From the NCBI RefSeq assembly GCF_020697055.1, contig NZ_JAJFBP010000023.1:1-64000 (forward strand): 64,000 nt of DNA. Reading direction: 5' to 3'. Source of the DNA: Panacagrimonas sp. Its GTDB lineage: Bacteria; Pseudomonadota; Gammaproteobacteria; Nevskiales; Nevskiaceae. Positions 49,090-59,464 of the stretch are shown one piece after another. The notes beneath the pieces are model-generated. The model did not search any database and had not been told where the DNA came from. It saw only the letters and a program-made list of their open reading frames with translations. Both the position numbers and the translations under genes were made by a program. Every line of letters starts with the position of its first letter. Positions within the stretch are counted from its first letter, which is position 1.

Positions 49090-49895
49090 CAGGTCGGCGG
49101 TTCGCCTCCTGCCAGCATCAGCAGCAGGAACAGGATCACCAACACGAGGTAGATGCGTGCGCCCCAGCCTCGCGAACGCTGACGGATGCCGTCGACGATG
49201 ATGCGCGCCGCCAGGCGCTTGATCGGCAGGGACTGCAGCCACACGGTGCCGGGTCCCTGAAGGCTGGCGAAGAACACGCCTTCGCCGCCGAACAGCGCCG
49301 TCTTCATGCGTCCCGCGTACTGGATGTCGTAGCGCACCGATGGCTGCAGCGCCGCCAGGCAGCCGGTATCCACGCGCAGCTTCTCGCCAGGCTGAAGCCG
49401 GATCTCGGAGAGCATGCCGCTGGCGTGGATGAAGGCGGTCCCATCGCCCTCGAGCTTCTGCATGATGAAACCTTCGCCGCCGAAGAAGCCGACGCGCAAA
49501 CGTTTCTGCAGTGCCACGCCTACTTCGACGCCGCGTGCCGCGCACAGGAAGGCGCCTTTCTGGCAGATCAGCATTCCGCCGACCGATTGAAGATCGATCG
49601 GCACGATCTTGCCCGGATAGGGCGCGGCGAACGCGACACGTCGCGCCGCTCCGTCGGGATTGGTGAAAACGCTGCTGAAGAGCGATTCGCCGGTGAAGCT
49701 TCGCTTGAGCCCACGCCACAAACGCACCAGCGCGTTGCCGCGGCCGGAGCCCTCGCCCAGGACCGTGTCGATCACCAGGCCGTGGTCCATGTACATCATC
49801 GCCCCGGGCTCGGCGACGGCAGAATGGCCGGCGTCGAGTTCGATCTCCACCAGCTGCAGGTCGTCGCCGTCGATGCGATATCGAATGGGGTCCAT
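49089..49895 (-). CDS. AIM24/TIGR00266 family protein with C-terminal membrane anchor
   Basis: A 268-residue protein of the AIM24 (TIGR00266) family, a pseudo-threefold beta structure: VEIELDAGHSAVAEPGAMMYMDHGLVIDT, VGFFGGEGFIMQKLEGDGTAFIHASG, and LFGGEGVFFASLQGPGTVWLQSLPI. A hydrophobic tail (about 243-262, RIYLVLVILFLLLML) would anchor it. Function unknown in bacteria. In mitochondria AIM24 relates to inner-membrane organisation. Translational coupling to an Oma1-like M48 protease is notable. Confidence 0.9.
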   Translation of the reverse strand: MDPIRYRIDGDDLQLVEIELDAGHSAVAEPGAMMYMDHGLVIDTVLGEGSGRGNALVRLWRGLKRSFTGESLFSSVFTNPDGAARRVAFAAPYPGKIVPIDLQSVGGMLICQKGAFLCAARGVEVGVALQKRLRVGFFGGEGFIMQKLEGDGTAFIHASGMLSEIRLQPGEKLRVDTGCLAALQPSVRYDIQYAGRMKTALFGGEGVFFASLQGPGTVWLQSLPIKRLAARIIVDGIRQRSRGWGARIYLVLVILFLLLMLAGGEPPT

Positions 49896-50005
49896 GCAGC
49901 TCCGATCACCTAAGTTCAGTGCAGCTTCATGATCGTCGAAAAAGCTCAGGGGTGCAGCGAGTCCCCGACGGCGGTCCCTGCTTATCCCCTTTTGGAGTTC
50001 CGCCC

Positions 50006-50518
50006 ATGAGCTTCTTCACCCGGCTGCTGATGCTGGCGATCGCCGCAGGCGCATTGCTGGCGGGCATCCAGATCCCGAATTTCGTCGACCAGTACGGCAA
50101 GCGCCTCGATGCCCACTACATCGAGGTGCAGACCAACCTCAAGCCATTCCAGGACATCGCAAACCAGTTCCACGGCGGTTCGATCGAGGCGCTGATCAGC
50201 AAGCACCGGCAGAGCGACGACCTGACGTTCCACGCCGAAGGCACCGCGATCGAGAAGATGGTCCGGCGCCTGCAGCACTTCGAGCGCGAGAAACGCGAGA
50301 TGCAGGCGCCGCTGCCGCAACAGGTCGCGTTTCTGGTGGCGCGCGCCGATCCCGATCTGGTCGAGGAGACGCGCGCGAACTATTCGTTCGGCCTGATGCT
50401 CGATCGCACCGCGGTGCTGGCGGGAATTGCCTGCATGCTCGCGGTGGTGGTCGTGCTCGAACTGTTCGCGTGGCTGGTGCGCAGCCTCACACGCCCGGAC
50501 CCGCTGCCGTTTCCCTGA
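50006..50518 (+). CDS. DUF2937 family membrane protein
   Basis: A 170-residue protein of the DUF2937 type. An N-terminal membrane helix (about 5-22) begins MSFFTRLLMLAIAAGALLAG. A soluble helical middle (about 30-130) contains QYGKRLDAHYIEVQTNLKPFQDIANQFHGGSIEALI, and a second membrane helix lies near the C terminus (about 137-157). Function unknown. It is convergent with the luciferase-like oxidoreductase gene, with no gap. Confidence 0.8.
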   Translation: MSFFTRLLMLAIAAGALLAGIQIPNFVDQYGKRLDAHYIEVQTNLKPFQDIANQFHGGSIEALISKHRQSDDLTFHAEGTAIEKMVRRLQHFEREKREMQAPLPQQVAFLVARADPDLVEETRANYSFGLMLDRTAVLAGIACMLAVVVVLELFAWLVRSLTRPDPLPFP

Positions 50519-51715
50519 TCAACGAATCTTGCTGGTGAAGTTCGGCCACACCTTGTTGGTGAGCAGCTCGATGCTGCGCATCAGCTTGTCGTGCGGCGCG
50601 TGGTTGTAGATGAACATCCAGAAGTAGTCCACCGGTAGCGTCTTGAACAGCTTCTCGAGCTTGCGATTCACCGTATCGGGGCTGCCGTGGATCACCAGGC
50701 CGCGCTCCGAGATGGCCTCGAAACTGTTGGGCACGGTGAACGGGTTTTTCTCCTCGGGCGTCGCGATCGCCGCATTGAAGCCGAACGGCTGGAAGAAGTT
50801 GCACCACACGAAGGCACCGGCGTCGCGCGCAATGGCCTCGGCCTCGGCATCGGTGTCGGCCACGATGACCTCGCGGCTCATCGCCATGCCCTGCCCGAAC
50901 TTGTAGTTCTTGCCGGCCTTGTTCGCGGCTTCCTGGCCGGCGAGGAAGTGCCCGCGAACCACGTCGGGGTGCGTCATGATCGTCACCGGCACCACGCCGC
51001 GTTCCATTGCCCACTGGATCGAGCGCTCCGACGTGGCGAACGGCATGAACAGATCCGGGATCTGGTTGTTGTAGAGCCCCGGGGCGATGCCGATCTCGTG
51101 CAACAGGCCCTTTTCGTCGACGCCGCGACCGTAGGCCAGCGTGGTCTTGACCGCGGGCCATTGGATGTTCGGCGTCGGGATCTGCCAGTGCTTGCCCTTG
51201 TGGCTGAAGGTCGGATTCTTCCAGGCCTTCATCATGATCTCGAAGTTCTCTTCGAAGAGCTCACGCTTGAGTTCCTCGTACGCCTCGCCGGTGCCGGGAT
51301 CGCCGAGCCCCTGGTGCTGGCCCAGCACGTTGACCCAGCGCGCCTGGTAGCCGCGCGCGAAGCCGGCGAAAACGCGGCCCTGCAGCATCTGCGAAGCGAT
51401 CGCGATGTCCTCCGCGCGATTGATCGGATTCAGGCTCGGCAGCACGTTGCCGAGCTGTCCGAACTTCATGTTCTTGGTGCGCAGGCCGAAGTAGAGGTTG
51501 AGCAGGACCGGATTGGTCGAGACTTCTTCTCCCTCGATATGGAAGTGGTGTTCGGTCGTGCCACAGCCGTAGTAGCCGTGTTCGTCCATATAACCGATCT
51601 GCTCGGAGAGTTCGGCGAGCATCCGCTGGTACAGGTCCGTGCGCTTGCCGGCCATGCCCTGAACGATCTCTTCCTTGCGGCCGAGGCTCGGCAGGTAGAA
51701 GGCTCCAACTTCCAT
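50519..51715 (-). CDS. LLM-class (luciferase-like) flavin-dependent oxidoreductase
   Basis: A 398-residue TIM-barrel protein of the bacterial luciferase/alkanal monooxygenase superfamily: MDEHGYYGCGTTEHHFHIEG, VLPSLNPINRAEDIAIASQMLQGRVFAGFARGYQ, and an N-terminal MEVGAFYLPSLG. It would use reduced FMN or F420-type chemistry on an unidentified substrate. The ATG at 51715 has GGAG six bases upstream. A GTG at 51727 would add four residues. No flavin reductase is adjacent. Confidence 0.87.
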   Translation of the reverse strand: MEVGAFYLPSLGRKEEIVQGMAGKRTDLYQRMLAELSEQIGYMDEHGYYGCGTTEHHFHIEGEEVSTNPVLLNLYFGLRTKNMKFGQLGNVLPSLNPINRAEDIAIASQMLQGRVFAGFARGYQARWVNVLGQHQGLGDPGTGEAYEELKRELFEENFEIMMKAWKNPTFSHKGKHWQIPTPNIQWPAVKTTLAYGRGVDEKGLLHEIGIAPGLYNNQIPDLFMPFATSERSIQWAMERGVVPVTIMTHPDVVRGHFLAGQEAANKAGKNYKFGQGMAMSREVIVADTDAEAEAIARDAGAFVWCNFFQPFGFNAAIATPEEKNPFTVPNSFEAISERGLVIHGSPDTVNRKLEKLFKTLPVDYFWMFIYNHAPHDKLMRSIELLTNKVWPNFTSKIR

Positions 51716-51727
51716 GACGATCTCCAC

Positions 51728-52240
51728 GTTGTGGTCGCCGTCGATGGTCGCGCACGGTCGACGTCAACCGATACGCGGGAAAACCCTAATCCCGAACGGG
51801 TGGGACGACCTCTTCACGCAAGTGCATGAACACACCGTCCGATGCCGTTTGCGGTGGAGACGCGTTCGTGCAGCACGTCGGTGACCGAGACGCAGGGAAA
51901 GGATTCGAATCGGCTCTAGTGGGCCCGAGCGCGGCGATCTCGCTGCCGATCGAAACCGCGAGTTCGCCGATGCGCAGGTTCTCCACACCGAGTGCGGTCT
52001 CGGCATATGGATCGGAGACTCCGACGAATCCGACACCGGGTTGTCGACGATGCCGCAGCACGACGGCGAAATCGACCCCGTACGCCGAGGCGGCCTGCTG
52101 ATCGAACAGCGGCTCGCAGGTCGTCCGGCGCCAGCGCCGACTCGAAGAAGTACGCGAGCACCCCCGTCTGTCACCCTGCATCGCAGCCCAGGCCCGACGA
52201 TGCGACCTCAGCGCACACGGAGCGCAAGCTATGATTCGAC
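51728..52240. other. 513-bp stretch without an intact gene
   Basis: The gap between the flavin oxidoreductase gene and gspC must hold the promoters of both divergent genes. About 350 bp of it carries remnants of coding sequence on the minus strand (next entry). I see no repeat or RNA gene here. Confidence 0.5.
51814..52161 (-). pseudogene. possible decayed small gene (frameshifted)
   Basis: The minus strand reads MLAYFFESALAPDDL in one frame. It then passes to EPLFDQQAASAYGVDFAVVL and VGFVGVSDPYAETALGVENLRIGELAVSIGSEI in a second, and finally to VSVTDVLHERVSTANGIGRCVHALA and a stop in a third. Each segment has protein-like composition, while the remaining frames are arginine/serine-rich noise. 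Joined, they would give about 110 residues. The family is not recognised. Chance cannot be excluded. Confidence 0.3.
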
Positions 52241-53137
52241 ATGCCTTCGCGCGCCCTTCGCACCCCACCTGCCCTGCTGCGCGCCTACGAGCGCCACGCC
52301 AAATCCTTGCCCCGGGCGGCCGAGGCGCTGCTCGTGGTGCTGCTCGCCTACGCGCTGGCCGGACTGGTCTGGCGCCTGGTCCCGGCCCCGCCCGGATCCG
52401 CCTGGCAGGCGCCGCGCGAGACGTCCTCGGCACTCGCAGCGGCCGGTGCGCAGGGTCCCAACGTCGACCTGATCGCCGGGTCGCACCTCTTCGGTGAAGT
52501 GCCGATCGAAGCCGATCCGGCGCTGTCGGAACTCACCGAGGCGCCCGACACGCGCCTGGACCTGACGTTGATGGGCATCCTCGCGGCGACCGCCGACCGC
52601 GGCTCGCGTGCGCTGATCGGGGCGTCCAATGGCGAGGAGAAGCCTTACGCGATCGGCGACGACGTCGTCCGCGGCGTTCGGCTACAGGCGATCTTTCCCG
52701 ACCGCGTGATCCTGGCGCGTGGCGGCCAGCTCGAGACCCTGCGGCTGGACAAGGACGCGCCCAATCGTGGCGGCGGCGTTGCGACGGCCGCGGCGAGCGC
52801 CCCGTCGGGTGGCGACACCGAGACCGGGGCGATGCTCGCCAGCATCCGTCAGGAGCTGCTGAACGATCCGAGCCGTGCGGCGGAGTACATCCGGATCCAG
52901 CCGGCATCCAGCGGTGGACAGTTGCGCGGCTACCGCATCTACCCGGGCCGCGACCGCACCGCCTTCAATGCCGTCGGGCTGCGCCCCGGCGATCTCGTGA
53001 CACAGGTCAATGGCATACAGTTAAATGACGCGAACACGGCCTTGCAGATGCTGGGGCAGCTCAGCCAGGCCGGCAGCGTCTCCGTGCTGGTGGATCGCGG
53101 CGGACAGCAGCAGGTCGTCAATGTGAACTTCGAATAA
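52241..53137 (+). CDS. gspC: type II secretion system protein GspC
   Basis: A 298-residue inner-membrane component that links the assembly platform to the secretin. It has an N-terminal membrane helix (about 28-47, AEALLVVLLAYALAGLVWRLV), then an HR domain (SHLFGEVPIEADP, LDLTLMGILAATADRGSRALIGASNGEEKPYAIGD). The C-terminal PDZ-like region is RGYRIYPGRDRTAFNAVGLRPGDLVTQVNGIQLND. It is 0 nt from gspD, with adjacent stop and start. Confidence 0.93.
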   Translation: MPSRALRTPPALLRAYERHAKSLPRAAEALLVVLLAYALAGLVWRLVPAPPGSAWQAPRETSSALAAAGAQGPNVDLIAGSHLFGEVPIEADPALSELTEAPDTRLDLTLMGILAATADRGSRALIGASNGEEKPYAIGDDVVRGVRLQAIFPDRVILARGGQLETLRLDKDAPNRGGGVATAAASAPSGGDTETGAMLASIRQELLNDPSRAAEYIRIQPASSGGQLRGYRIYPGRDRTAFNAVGLRPGDLVTQVNGIQLNDANTALQMLGQLSQAGSVSVLVDRGGQQQVVNVNFE

Positions 53138-55309
53138 ATGAACAGACTCTTGGGGAGCGTCTTGGCGGTGGTCCTGCTCGGCACGAGCGCGCTGGCGCGG
53201 GCGGAAGTCACCCTCAACCTCAAGGATGCCGACATCGCGACGCTGATCGAGACGGTCAGCCAGGTTACCGGCAGGAACTTCATCGTCGACCCGCGTGTGA
53301 AAGGCAAGGTCACGGTGATCTCGGCCAGCCCGATGGACGAGGACGGCCTGTACGAGACCTTCCTGGCGGTGCTGCAGGTCCAGGGCTTCGCGGCGATTCC
53401 GGCTGGCGACACGATCAAGATCGTGCCCGAGACCAACGCGCGCCAGGACGGCGGCACCTTCAGTTCCGGCGGATCGGGACTGCCGATCGACGAGGTGGTG
53501 ACGCACGTCTACGCCATCCAGAACGTCTCGGCGGCGCAGCTCGTGCCGATCCTGCGTCCGCTGGTGCCGCAGTGGGGCCACCTGGCCGCGTACGCGCCGA
53601 GCAACATGCTGATCATCTCCGACCGCGCCGCCAACGTGATGCGGCTCGAACGGCTGATTCGGCAGATCGACCAGTCCGGCGATCGCGGCATCGAGATCGT
53701 CAAGCTCGAGCACGCCTCGGCCGCCGAGGTCGTTCGCGTACTGACGTCGCTGGCGCAAGGCGACAAGCAGGCGCAGGCCGACGCGACGCAACGTCCGGTC
53801 GCGGTGATCGCCGACGAGCGTTCCAACTCGGTGCTGATCGGCGGCGACCGCAGCGAACGCCAGAAGCTGCTCGACATCATCGCCAAGCTCGACGTGCCGG
53901 TCGGAGAGGACGGCGCGACCCAGGTCGTCTACCTGAAGTACGCCAGCGCCGAGAATCTCGCGCCGATCCTGGAAGGCTACGCGCAGCAGGTCAGCCAGCC
54001 CGGCGGCGCAGGTGCCGCTGGCGCGGCCGCGGCGCAGGCGGCGCCGTCGTCCGGACCCAACGCCAACGGCGTGCGTGTTCTGGCCGACAAGGACACCAAC
54101 GCGCTGATCATCACCGCCCCGCCCAAGACGATGCGACAGGTGCGCGACGTCATCGCACAGCTCGACATCCGCCGCGCGCAGGTGCTGGTCGAAGGCATCA
54201 TCGCGGAGGTCAGCGCCAGCAAATCGAGCTCGCTGGGCATCGACTGGGCGGTGTTCAACGACAACCGCATCGCCGCCGCCGGCATCCTCGATCCCGCGAC
54301 GTTCGCCGCGCTGCAGGGCATCGGAGCGGTCAGCGGCAGCAGCAGTTCCTCGAGCAGCTCCAGTGCAGAGGCCGCGGCGCTTGGTGCGCTGGGCAACGGC
54401 ATCAACATCGTCGGCGGCCGCGACGGCGGCAAACACGGCACCAGCTTTGCGCTGCTTCTCAAGGCGATCAAAGGCGACGGCGATTCAAACGTGCTGTCCA
54501 CGCCCACGCTGGTGACGCTCGACAACGAAGAGGCCGAGATCTCCGTGGGCCAGGAAGTACCGTTCCTCACCGGCTCTTTCAGCAACACCGGGGCCACCGG
54601 CGGTTCGCAGCTCAATCCCTTCCAGACCATCGAGCGCAAGGACGTCGGCCTGACACTGGGCATCACGCCGCAGATCAACGAAGGCAACAACATCAAGCTG
54701 AAGTTGAAGCTCGAGGTCTCTAGCCTGGTCACGGGCTCGACCGGCGGCGCGGTGGACCTGGTCACCAACAAGCGCACGCTGACCAACACCGTGAGCGTCG
54801 AGGACGGCCAGGTGCTCGTGCTCGGCGGCCTGATCGACGACAACCTCAACGACACGCAGCGCGGTGTGCCGTTCCTGTCGGACATTCCGCTGATCGGATC
54901 GCTGTTCCGCTTCCGTTCGATCGCCAACCAGAAGCGCAACCTGATGGTCTTCATCAAGCCGGCGATCCTGCGCAAGCAGACCGAGGGCGACTATTACTCG
55001 CGCCGCAAGTACGACTCGATCCGCGAACTGCAGGAGCAGACCGCCCGCGGCGGCAACGCCGTTCCGCTGATCGGCGGCAAGCGCATCGTCCTGGAGCCCT
55101 ACGACGAGTACAGCGCGCGCGACGCCGAGATGCGGGCCAAGTCCCAGGCCGACGCGGCGGCCGAAGCCGCCGCCAATCGCACGCCCGATGCACCGGGCGC
55201 CGTCGCGCCCGACACGGCCGCACCGGCACCGGCGCCCGAGGCGCCGACGCCGCTCCCGCCGCCGACGCCCGAAGCGGCTGCTCCCGCGCCGGTCCAAGAC
55301 CAGCCCTGA
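53138..55309 (+). CDS. gspD: type II secretion system secretin GspD
   Basis: A 723-residue outer-membrane secretin with a signal peptide (MNRLLGSVLAVVLLGTSALARA). N0 is VTLNLKDADIATLIETVSQVTGRNFIVDPRVKGKVTV. N1-N3 repeats follow (about 120-330, for example VYAIQNVSAAQLVPILRPLVPQWG). The secretin core has VPFLTGSFSN and VSVEDGQVLVLGGLIDD. A Ser-rich insert is at about 398-410. The ~55-residue Ala/Pro-rich tail (APAPAPEAPTPLPPPTPEA) is probably disordered and may bind a pilotin or the cell wall. Confidence 0.97.
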   Translation: MNRLLGSVLAVVLLGTSALARAEVTLNLKDADIATLIETVSQVTGRNFIVDPRVKGKVTVISASPMDEDGLYETFLAVLQVQGFAAIPAGDTIKIVPETNARQDGGTFSSGGSGLPIDEVVTHVYAIQNVSAAQLVPILRPLVPQWGHLAAYAPSNMLIISDRAANVMRLERLIRQIDQSGDRGIEIVKLEHASAAEVVRVLTSLAQGDKQAQADATQRPVAVIADERSNSVLIGGDRSERQKLLDIIAKLDVPVGEDGATQVVYLKYASAENLAPILEGYAQQVSQPGGAGAAGAAAAQAAPSSGPNANGVRVLADKDTNALIITAPPKTMRQVRDVIAQLDIRRAQVLVEGIIAEVSASKSSSLGIDWAVFNDNRIAAAGILDPATFAALQGIGAVSGSSSSSSSSSAEAAALGALGNGINIVGGRDGGKHGTSFALLLKAIKGDGDSNVLSTPTLVTLDNEEAEISVGQEVPFLTGSFSNTGATGGSQLNPFQTIERKDVGLTLGITPQINEGNNIKLKLKLEVSSLVTGSTGGAVDLVTNKRTLTNTVSVEDGQVLVLGGLIDDNLNDTQRGVPFLSDIPLIGSLFRFRSIANQKRNLMVFIKPAILRKQTEGDYYSRRKYDSIRELQEQTARGGNAVPLIGGKRIVLEPYDEYSARDAEMRAKSQADAAAEAAANRTPDAPGAVAPDTAAPAPAPEAPTPLPPPTPEAAAPAPVQDQP

Positions 55310-55320
55310 GCGGATTCCCC

Positions 55321-56808
<1,488 letters not shown>

Positions 56809-56815
56809 GAGCCAG

Positions 56816-56927
56816 CGGGACTCGGGAATCCCCGTTCGGCCTGACACGCTCGTAGCAGGGCGGTACCCGGCACGACGCTGCATTCCAGACGGCATCCCCA
56901 GTCCCGAGTCCCGAGTCCCGAGTCCCG
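56816..56927. repeat. short inverted-repeat element ending in an AGTCCCG heptamer array
   Basis: About 112 bp filling the gspE-gspF gap. It opens with CGGGACTCGGGA (56816-56827) and closes with four exact tandem copies of AGTCCCG (56900-56927), which are its reverse complement in register. The inner sequence has no coding potential that I trust. The form, with G/C-rich inverted ends carrying heptamer repeats, fits the small non-autonomous or REP-like intergenic elements common in Xanthomonadaceae. It reaches to 8 bp from the gspF start codon and leaves no recognisable ribosome-binding site. Confidence 0.65.
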
Positions 56928-56934
56928 GCTTCTG

Positions 56935-58152
56935 ATGGCCGCCTTCGAGTTCACCGCGCTCAACACCACCGGCGCACAGGAACGCGGGCTGATCGAAGGC
57001 GACACCGCGCGCCACGCGCGCAGCCTGCTGCGCGACCGCGGCCTGATGCCGCTGGAAGTGCGCGAGGTGCAGGAAAAGTCGACGCAGCAGGGCCAGATTT
57101 TCGGTGGCAGCAGCGGCGGTATCAGCATCACCGAGCTCACGCTGTTCACCCGTCAGCTCTCGACGCTGGTGCGTTCCGGCCTGCCGCTGGACGAGGCGCT
57201 CACCGCCGTTTCGCAGCAGAGCGAGTCCAAGCGCGTGAAGCGCATTTCGCTGGGCGTTCGCGCCTCGGTGCTGGAAGGCTCGAGCCTGGCGCAGGCGCTC
57301 AACCAGTTTCCGAACGCCTTTCCTCCGCTGTTTCGCGCGACGGTCGAAGCGGGCGAACAGTCGGGCAAGCTCGACGTGATCCTCGAACGCCTCGCCGACT
57401 ACGTCGAGCGGCGTCAGGAACTGCAGCAGAAAGTGCTGCTGGCCTCGCTCTATCCGCTGATCCTCACTCTCGTGGCCGTCGGCGTGGTCGTGCTGCTGCT
57501 CGCCTACGTGGTGCCGCAGGTGGTCGGGGTGTACGCCGACATCAAGCAGGACCTGCCGACGCTGACCAAGGGCCTGATCGCGCTCAGCGACTTCGTGCGC
57601 GACTACGGACTGTATGTGGCGGTCGCGCTGGTCATCGCCGCCATCGTGTTCGCGCGGATGATGCGCAACCTCGAGTTCCGTCGAAAGGTGCACCGCCTGC
57701 AGCTGCGCGTGCCGCTGGTGGGACGCCTCACGCGAGGTGCGAACACCGGACGCTTCACCCGCACGCTGGGAATCCTGTTCGGCAGCGGCGTACCGATCCT
57801 CGACGCCATGCGCATCGGCACGCAGGTGGTCTCGAATGTGCCGATGCGCGACGCGATCGACGTCGCGACGACCAAGGTGCGCGAAGGCGCGCCGCTGGCG
57901 CGCTCGCTCGGCGAAAGCCGCCTGTTCCCGCCGATCGCGTTGCACCTGATCGCCAGCGGCGAAGCGTCCGGGCGACTCGACGAGATGCTCGACAGCGCGG
58001 CGCGCAACCAGGAGCGCGAAGTCGAGACGCTGGTCGGCGCGCTGATGGCGATCCTGGGACCGGTGCTGATCCTGGCGATGGGCGCGATCGTGCTGCTGAT
58101 CGTGCTGGCGATCCTGCTGCCGATCTTCGACCTCAATCAGCTGGTCAAGTAG
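56935..58152 (+). CDS. gspF: type II secretion system inner-membrane platform protein GspF
   Basis: A 405-residue platform protein with two homologous helical bundle domains (about 60-185 and 265-390): TLFTRQLSTLVRSGLPLDEALTAVSQQ and RFTRTLGILFGSGVPILDAMRIGTQVV. Three membrane segments are visible (about 170-195, 225-245 and 380-400). It anchors GspE and pseudopilin assembly. The next gene is the convergent plsX, so gspG and the rest of the pseudopilin genes are not here. Confidence 0.96.
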   Translation: MAAFEFTALNTTGAQERGLIEGDTARHARSLLRDRGLMPLEVREVQEKSTQQGQIFGGSSGGISITELTLFTRQLSTLVRSGLPLDEALTAVSQQSESKRVKRISLGVRASVLEGSSLAQALNQFPNAFPPLFRATVEAGEQSGKLDVILERLADYVERRQELQQKVLLASLYPLILTLVAVGVVVLLLAYVVPQVVGVYADIKQDLPTLTKGLIALSDFVRDYGLYVAVALVIAAIVFARMMRNLEFRRKVHRLQLRVPLVGRLTRGANTGRFTRTLGILFGSGVPILDAMRIGTQVVSNVPMRDAIDVATTKVREGAPLARSLGESRLFPPIALHLIASGEASGRLDEMLDSAARNQEREVETLVGALMAILGPVLILAMGAIVLLIVLAILLPIFDLNQLVK

Positions 58153-58158
58153 ACCGCC

Positions 58159-59199
58159 TCAGGCCGTCGGCGCGATCGGCTCCGAGCGCGTCTGCAGCGT
58201 CTGGCCCAGCAGCACGCTGATGCGCCGCGGCACGTCCAGTTCGACCTCGCGCACGCCGACCCGGATCGCGTTGGCGAACCCGACGGCGTCGGCGCCGCCG
58301 TGCGACTTCACCACCGTGCAGCTGAGACCCAGGAAGCTCGCGCCGTTGTAATGGCGCGGGTCGATGCGCTTGCCCAGCGCCTTGAGCGCCGGCATCGCCG
58401 CGACCGCCGCGAGCTTGTTGAGGAAGCTCGCGGTGAACTCGTCCTTGAGGAACTGGCGGATCATCTTGGCCACGCCCTCACCGGTCTTGAGCGCGACGTT
58501 GCCGACGAAGCCGTCGCAGACCACGAGGTCGACGTCCGACAGGAAGATGCCGTCGCCTTCGACGAATCCGATGTAGTTCAGGCTCGAGGCCTGCAGCAGG
58601 GCCGCCGCACCCTTGATGACGTCGTTGCCCTTGATCTCTTCCGAGCCGATGTTGAGCAGCGCCACGCGCGGCTGGGGCTTGCCCTGCATCGCCGTGATCA
58701 GCGCCGACCCCATCACCGCGAACTGGAAGAGCTGCTCGGAGGTGCACTCGGCGTTGGCGCCGAGATCGAGCATGTGCACGTGGCCGGAGACGCTGGGAAT
58801 GGCCGACACGATCGCCGGGCGGTCGATCCCGGGCAGCGTCTTGAGCACGAACTTGGCGGTCGCCATCAGCGCGCCGGTGTTGCCGGCCGACACCATCGCC
58901 TGCGCGGCGCCGTCCTTGACCAGGTCGATGGCCACGCGCATCGACGAGTCCTTCTTGTTGCGAAGCGCCTTGGTCGGCGCTTCGTCCATGCCCACGACTT
59001 CGGAGGCATGGTGTATTCGACGTCGCGGGTCGGACTTGGCGGCCTTGAGCCGTCGCAGTTCGGCCTCGATCAGCGGCTGGTCGCCCACCAGCACGACGTG
59101 CAGGGCGGGGATTTGTTCCAGGCACGACAAGGCGGCGGGCACGGTCACCGAAAGGCCGTGGTCGCCGCTCATGACATCGATGGACAGCGTGACCGGCAC
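58159..59199 (-). CDS. plsX: phosphate acyltransferase PlsX
   Basis: A 346-residue PlsX that converts acyl-ACP to acyl-phosphate for phospholipid synthesis. Family segments are SIDVMSGDHGLSVTVPAAL, MVSAGNTGALMATAKFVL, LDLGANAECTSEQLFQFAVMGSAL and VCDGFVGNVALKTGEGVAKMI. The usual MGGDHG reads MSGDHG here. GTG at 59199. It follows rpmF by 25 nt in the classical yceD-rpmF-plsX order. Confidence 0.96.
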   Translation of the reverse strand: MPVTLSIDVMSGDHGLSVTVPAALSCLEQIPALHVVLVGDQPLIEAELRRLKAAKSDPRRRIHHASEVVGMDEAPTKALRNKKDSSMRVAIDLVKDGAAQAMVSAGNTGALMATAKFVLKTLPGIDRPAIVSAIPSVSGHVHMLDLGANAECTSEQLFQFAVMGSALITAMQGKPQPRVALLNIGSEEIKGNDVIKGAAALLQASSLNYIGFVEGDGIFLSDVDLVVCDGFVGNVALKTGEGVAKMIRQFLKDEFTASFLNKLAAVAAMPALKALGKRIDPRHYNGASFLGLSCTVVKSHGGADAVGFANAIRVGVREVELDVPRRISVLLGQTLQTRSEPIAPTA

Positions 59200-59224
59200 A
59201 GCGAAAGCCGCCCCGGTACCGGTG

Positions 59225-59419
59225 TTACTCGGAGGCAGCTTCCGGCGCGGCCTTCTCGATCACCTTCTTGCCGCGGTAGTAGCCGTCCGCCGTCACGTGG
59301 TGGCGGCGGTGCGTTTCACCCGACGTCGGGTCGACCGACAACGCGGGGCCGGTGAGGGCGTCGTGCGAGCGGCGGTGGCCACGGGTCGAACGCGATTTGC
59401 GGGATTTCTGGACTGCCAT
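59225..59419 (-). CDS. rpmF: 50S ribosomal protein L32
   Basis: A 64-residue L32: [54 protein letters not shown]. It is the cysteine-free form, so it needs no zinc. Slightly longer than the usual 56-60 residues through an acidic tail. Confidence 0.98.
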   Translation of the reverse strand: MAVQKSRKSRSTRGHRRSHDALTGPALSVDPTSGETHRRHHVTADGYYRGKKVIEKAAPEAASE

Positions 59420-59464
59420 TTGCTCACTTCCTCGGACCGCGAACGCGACCCTGCTCTAAACGGG

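Noticed and set aside
53970-54420. Ala/Gly- and Ser-rich runs in gspD as possible simple-sequence or phase-variable repeats
   Set aside because: The DNA runs are irregular, with mixed codons. They are in frame, in positions where secretins normally have variable linkers.
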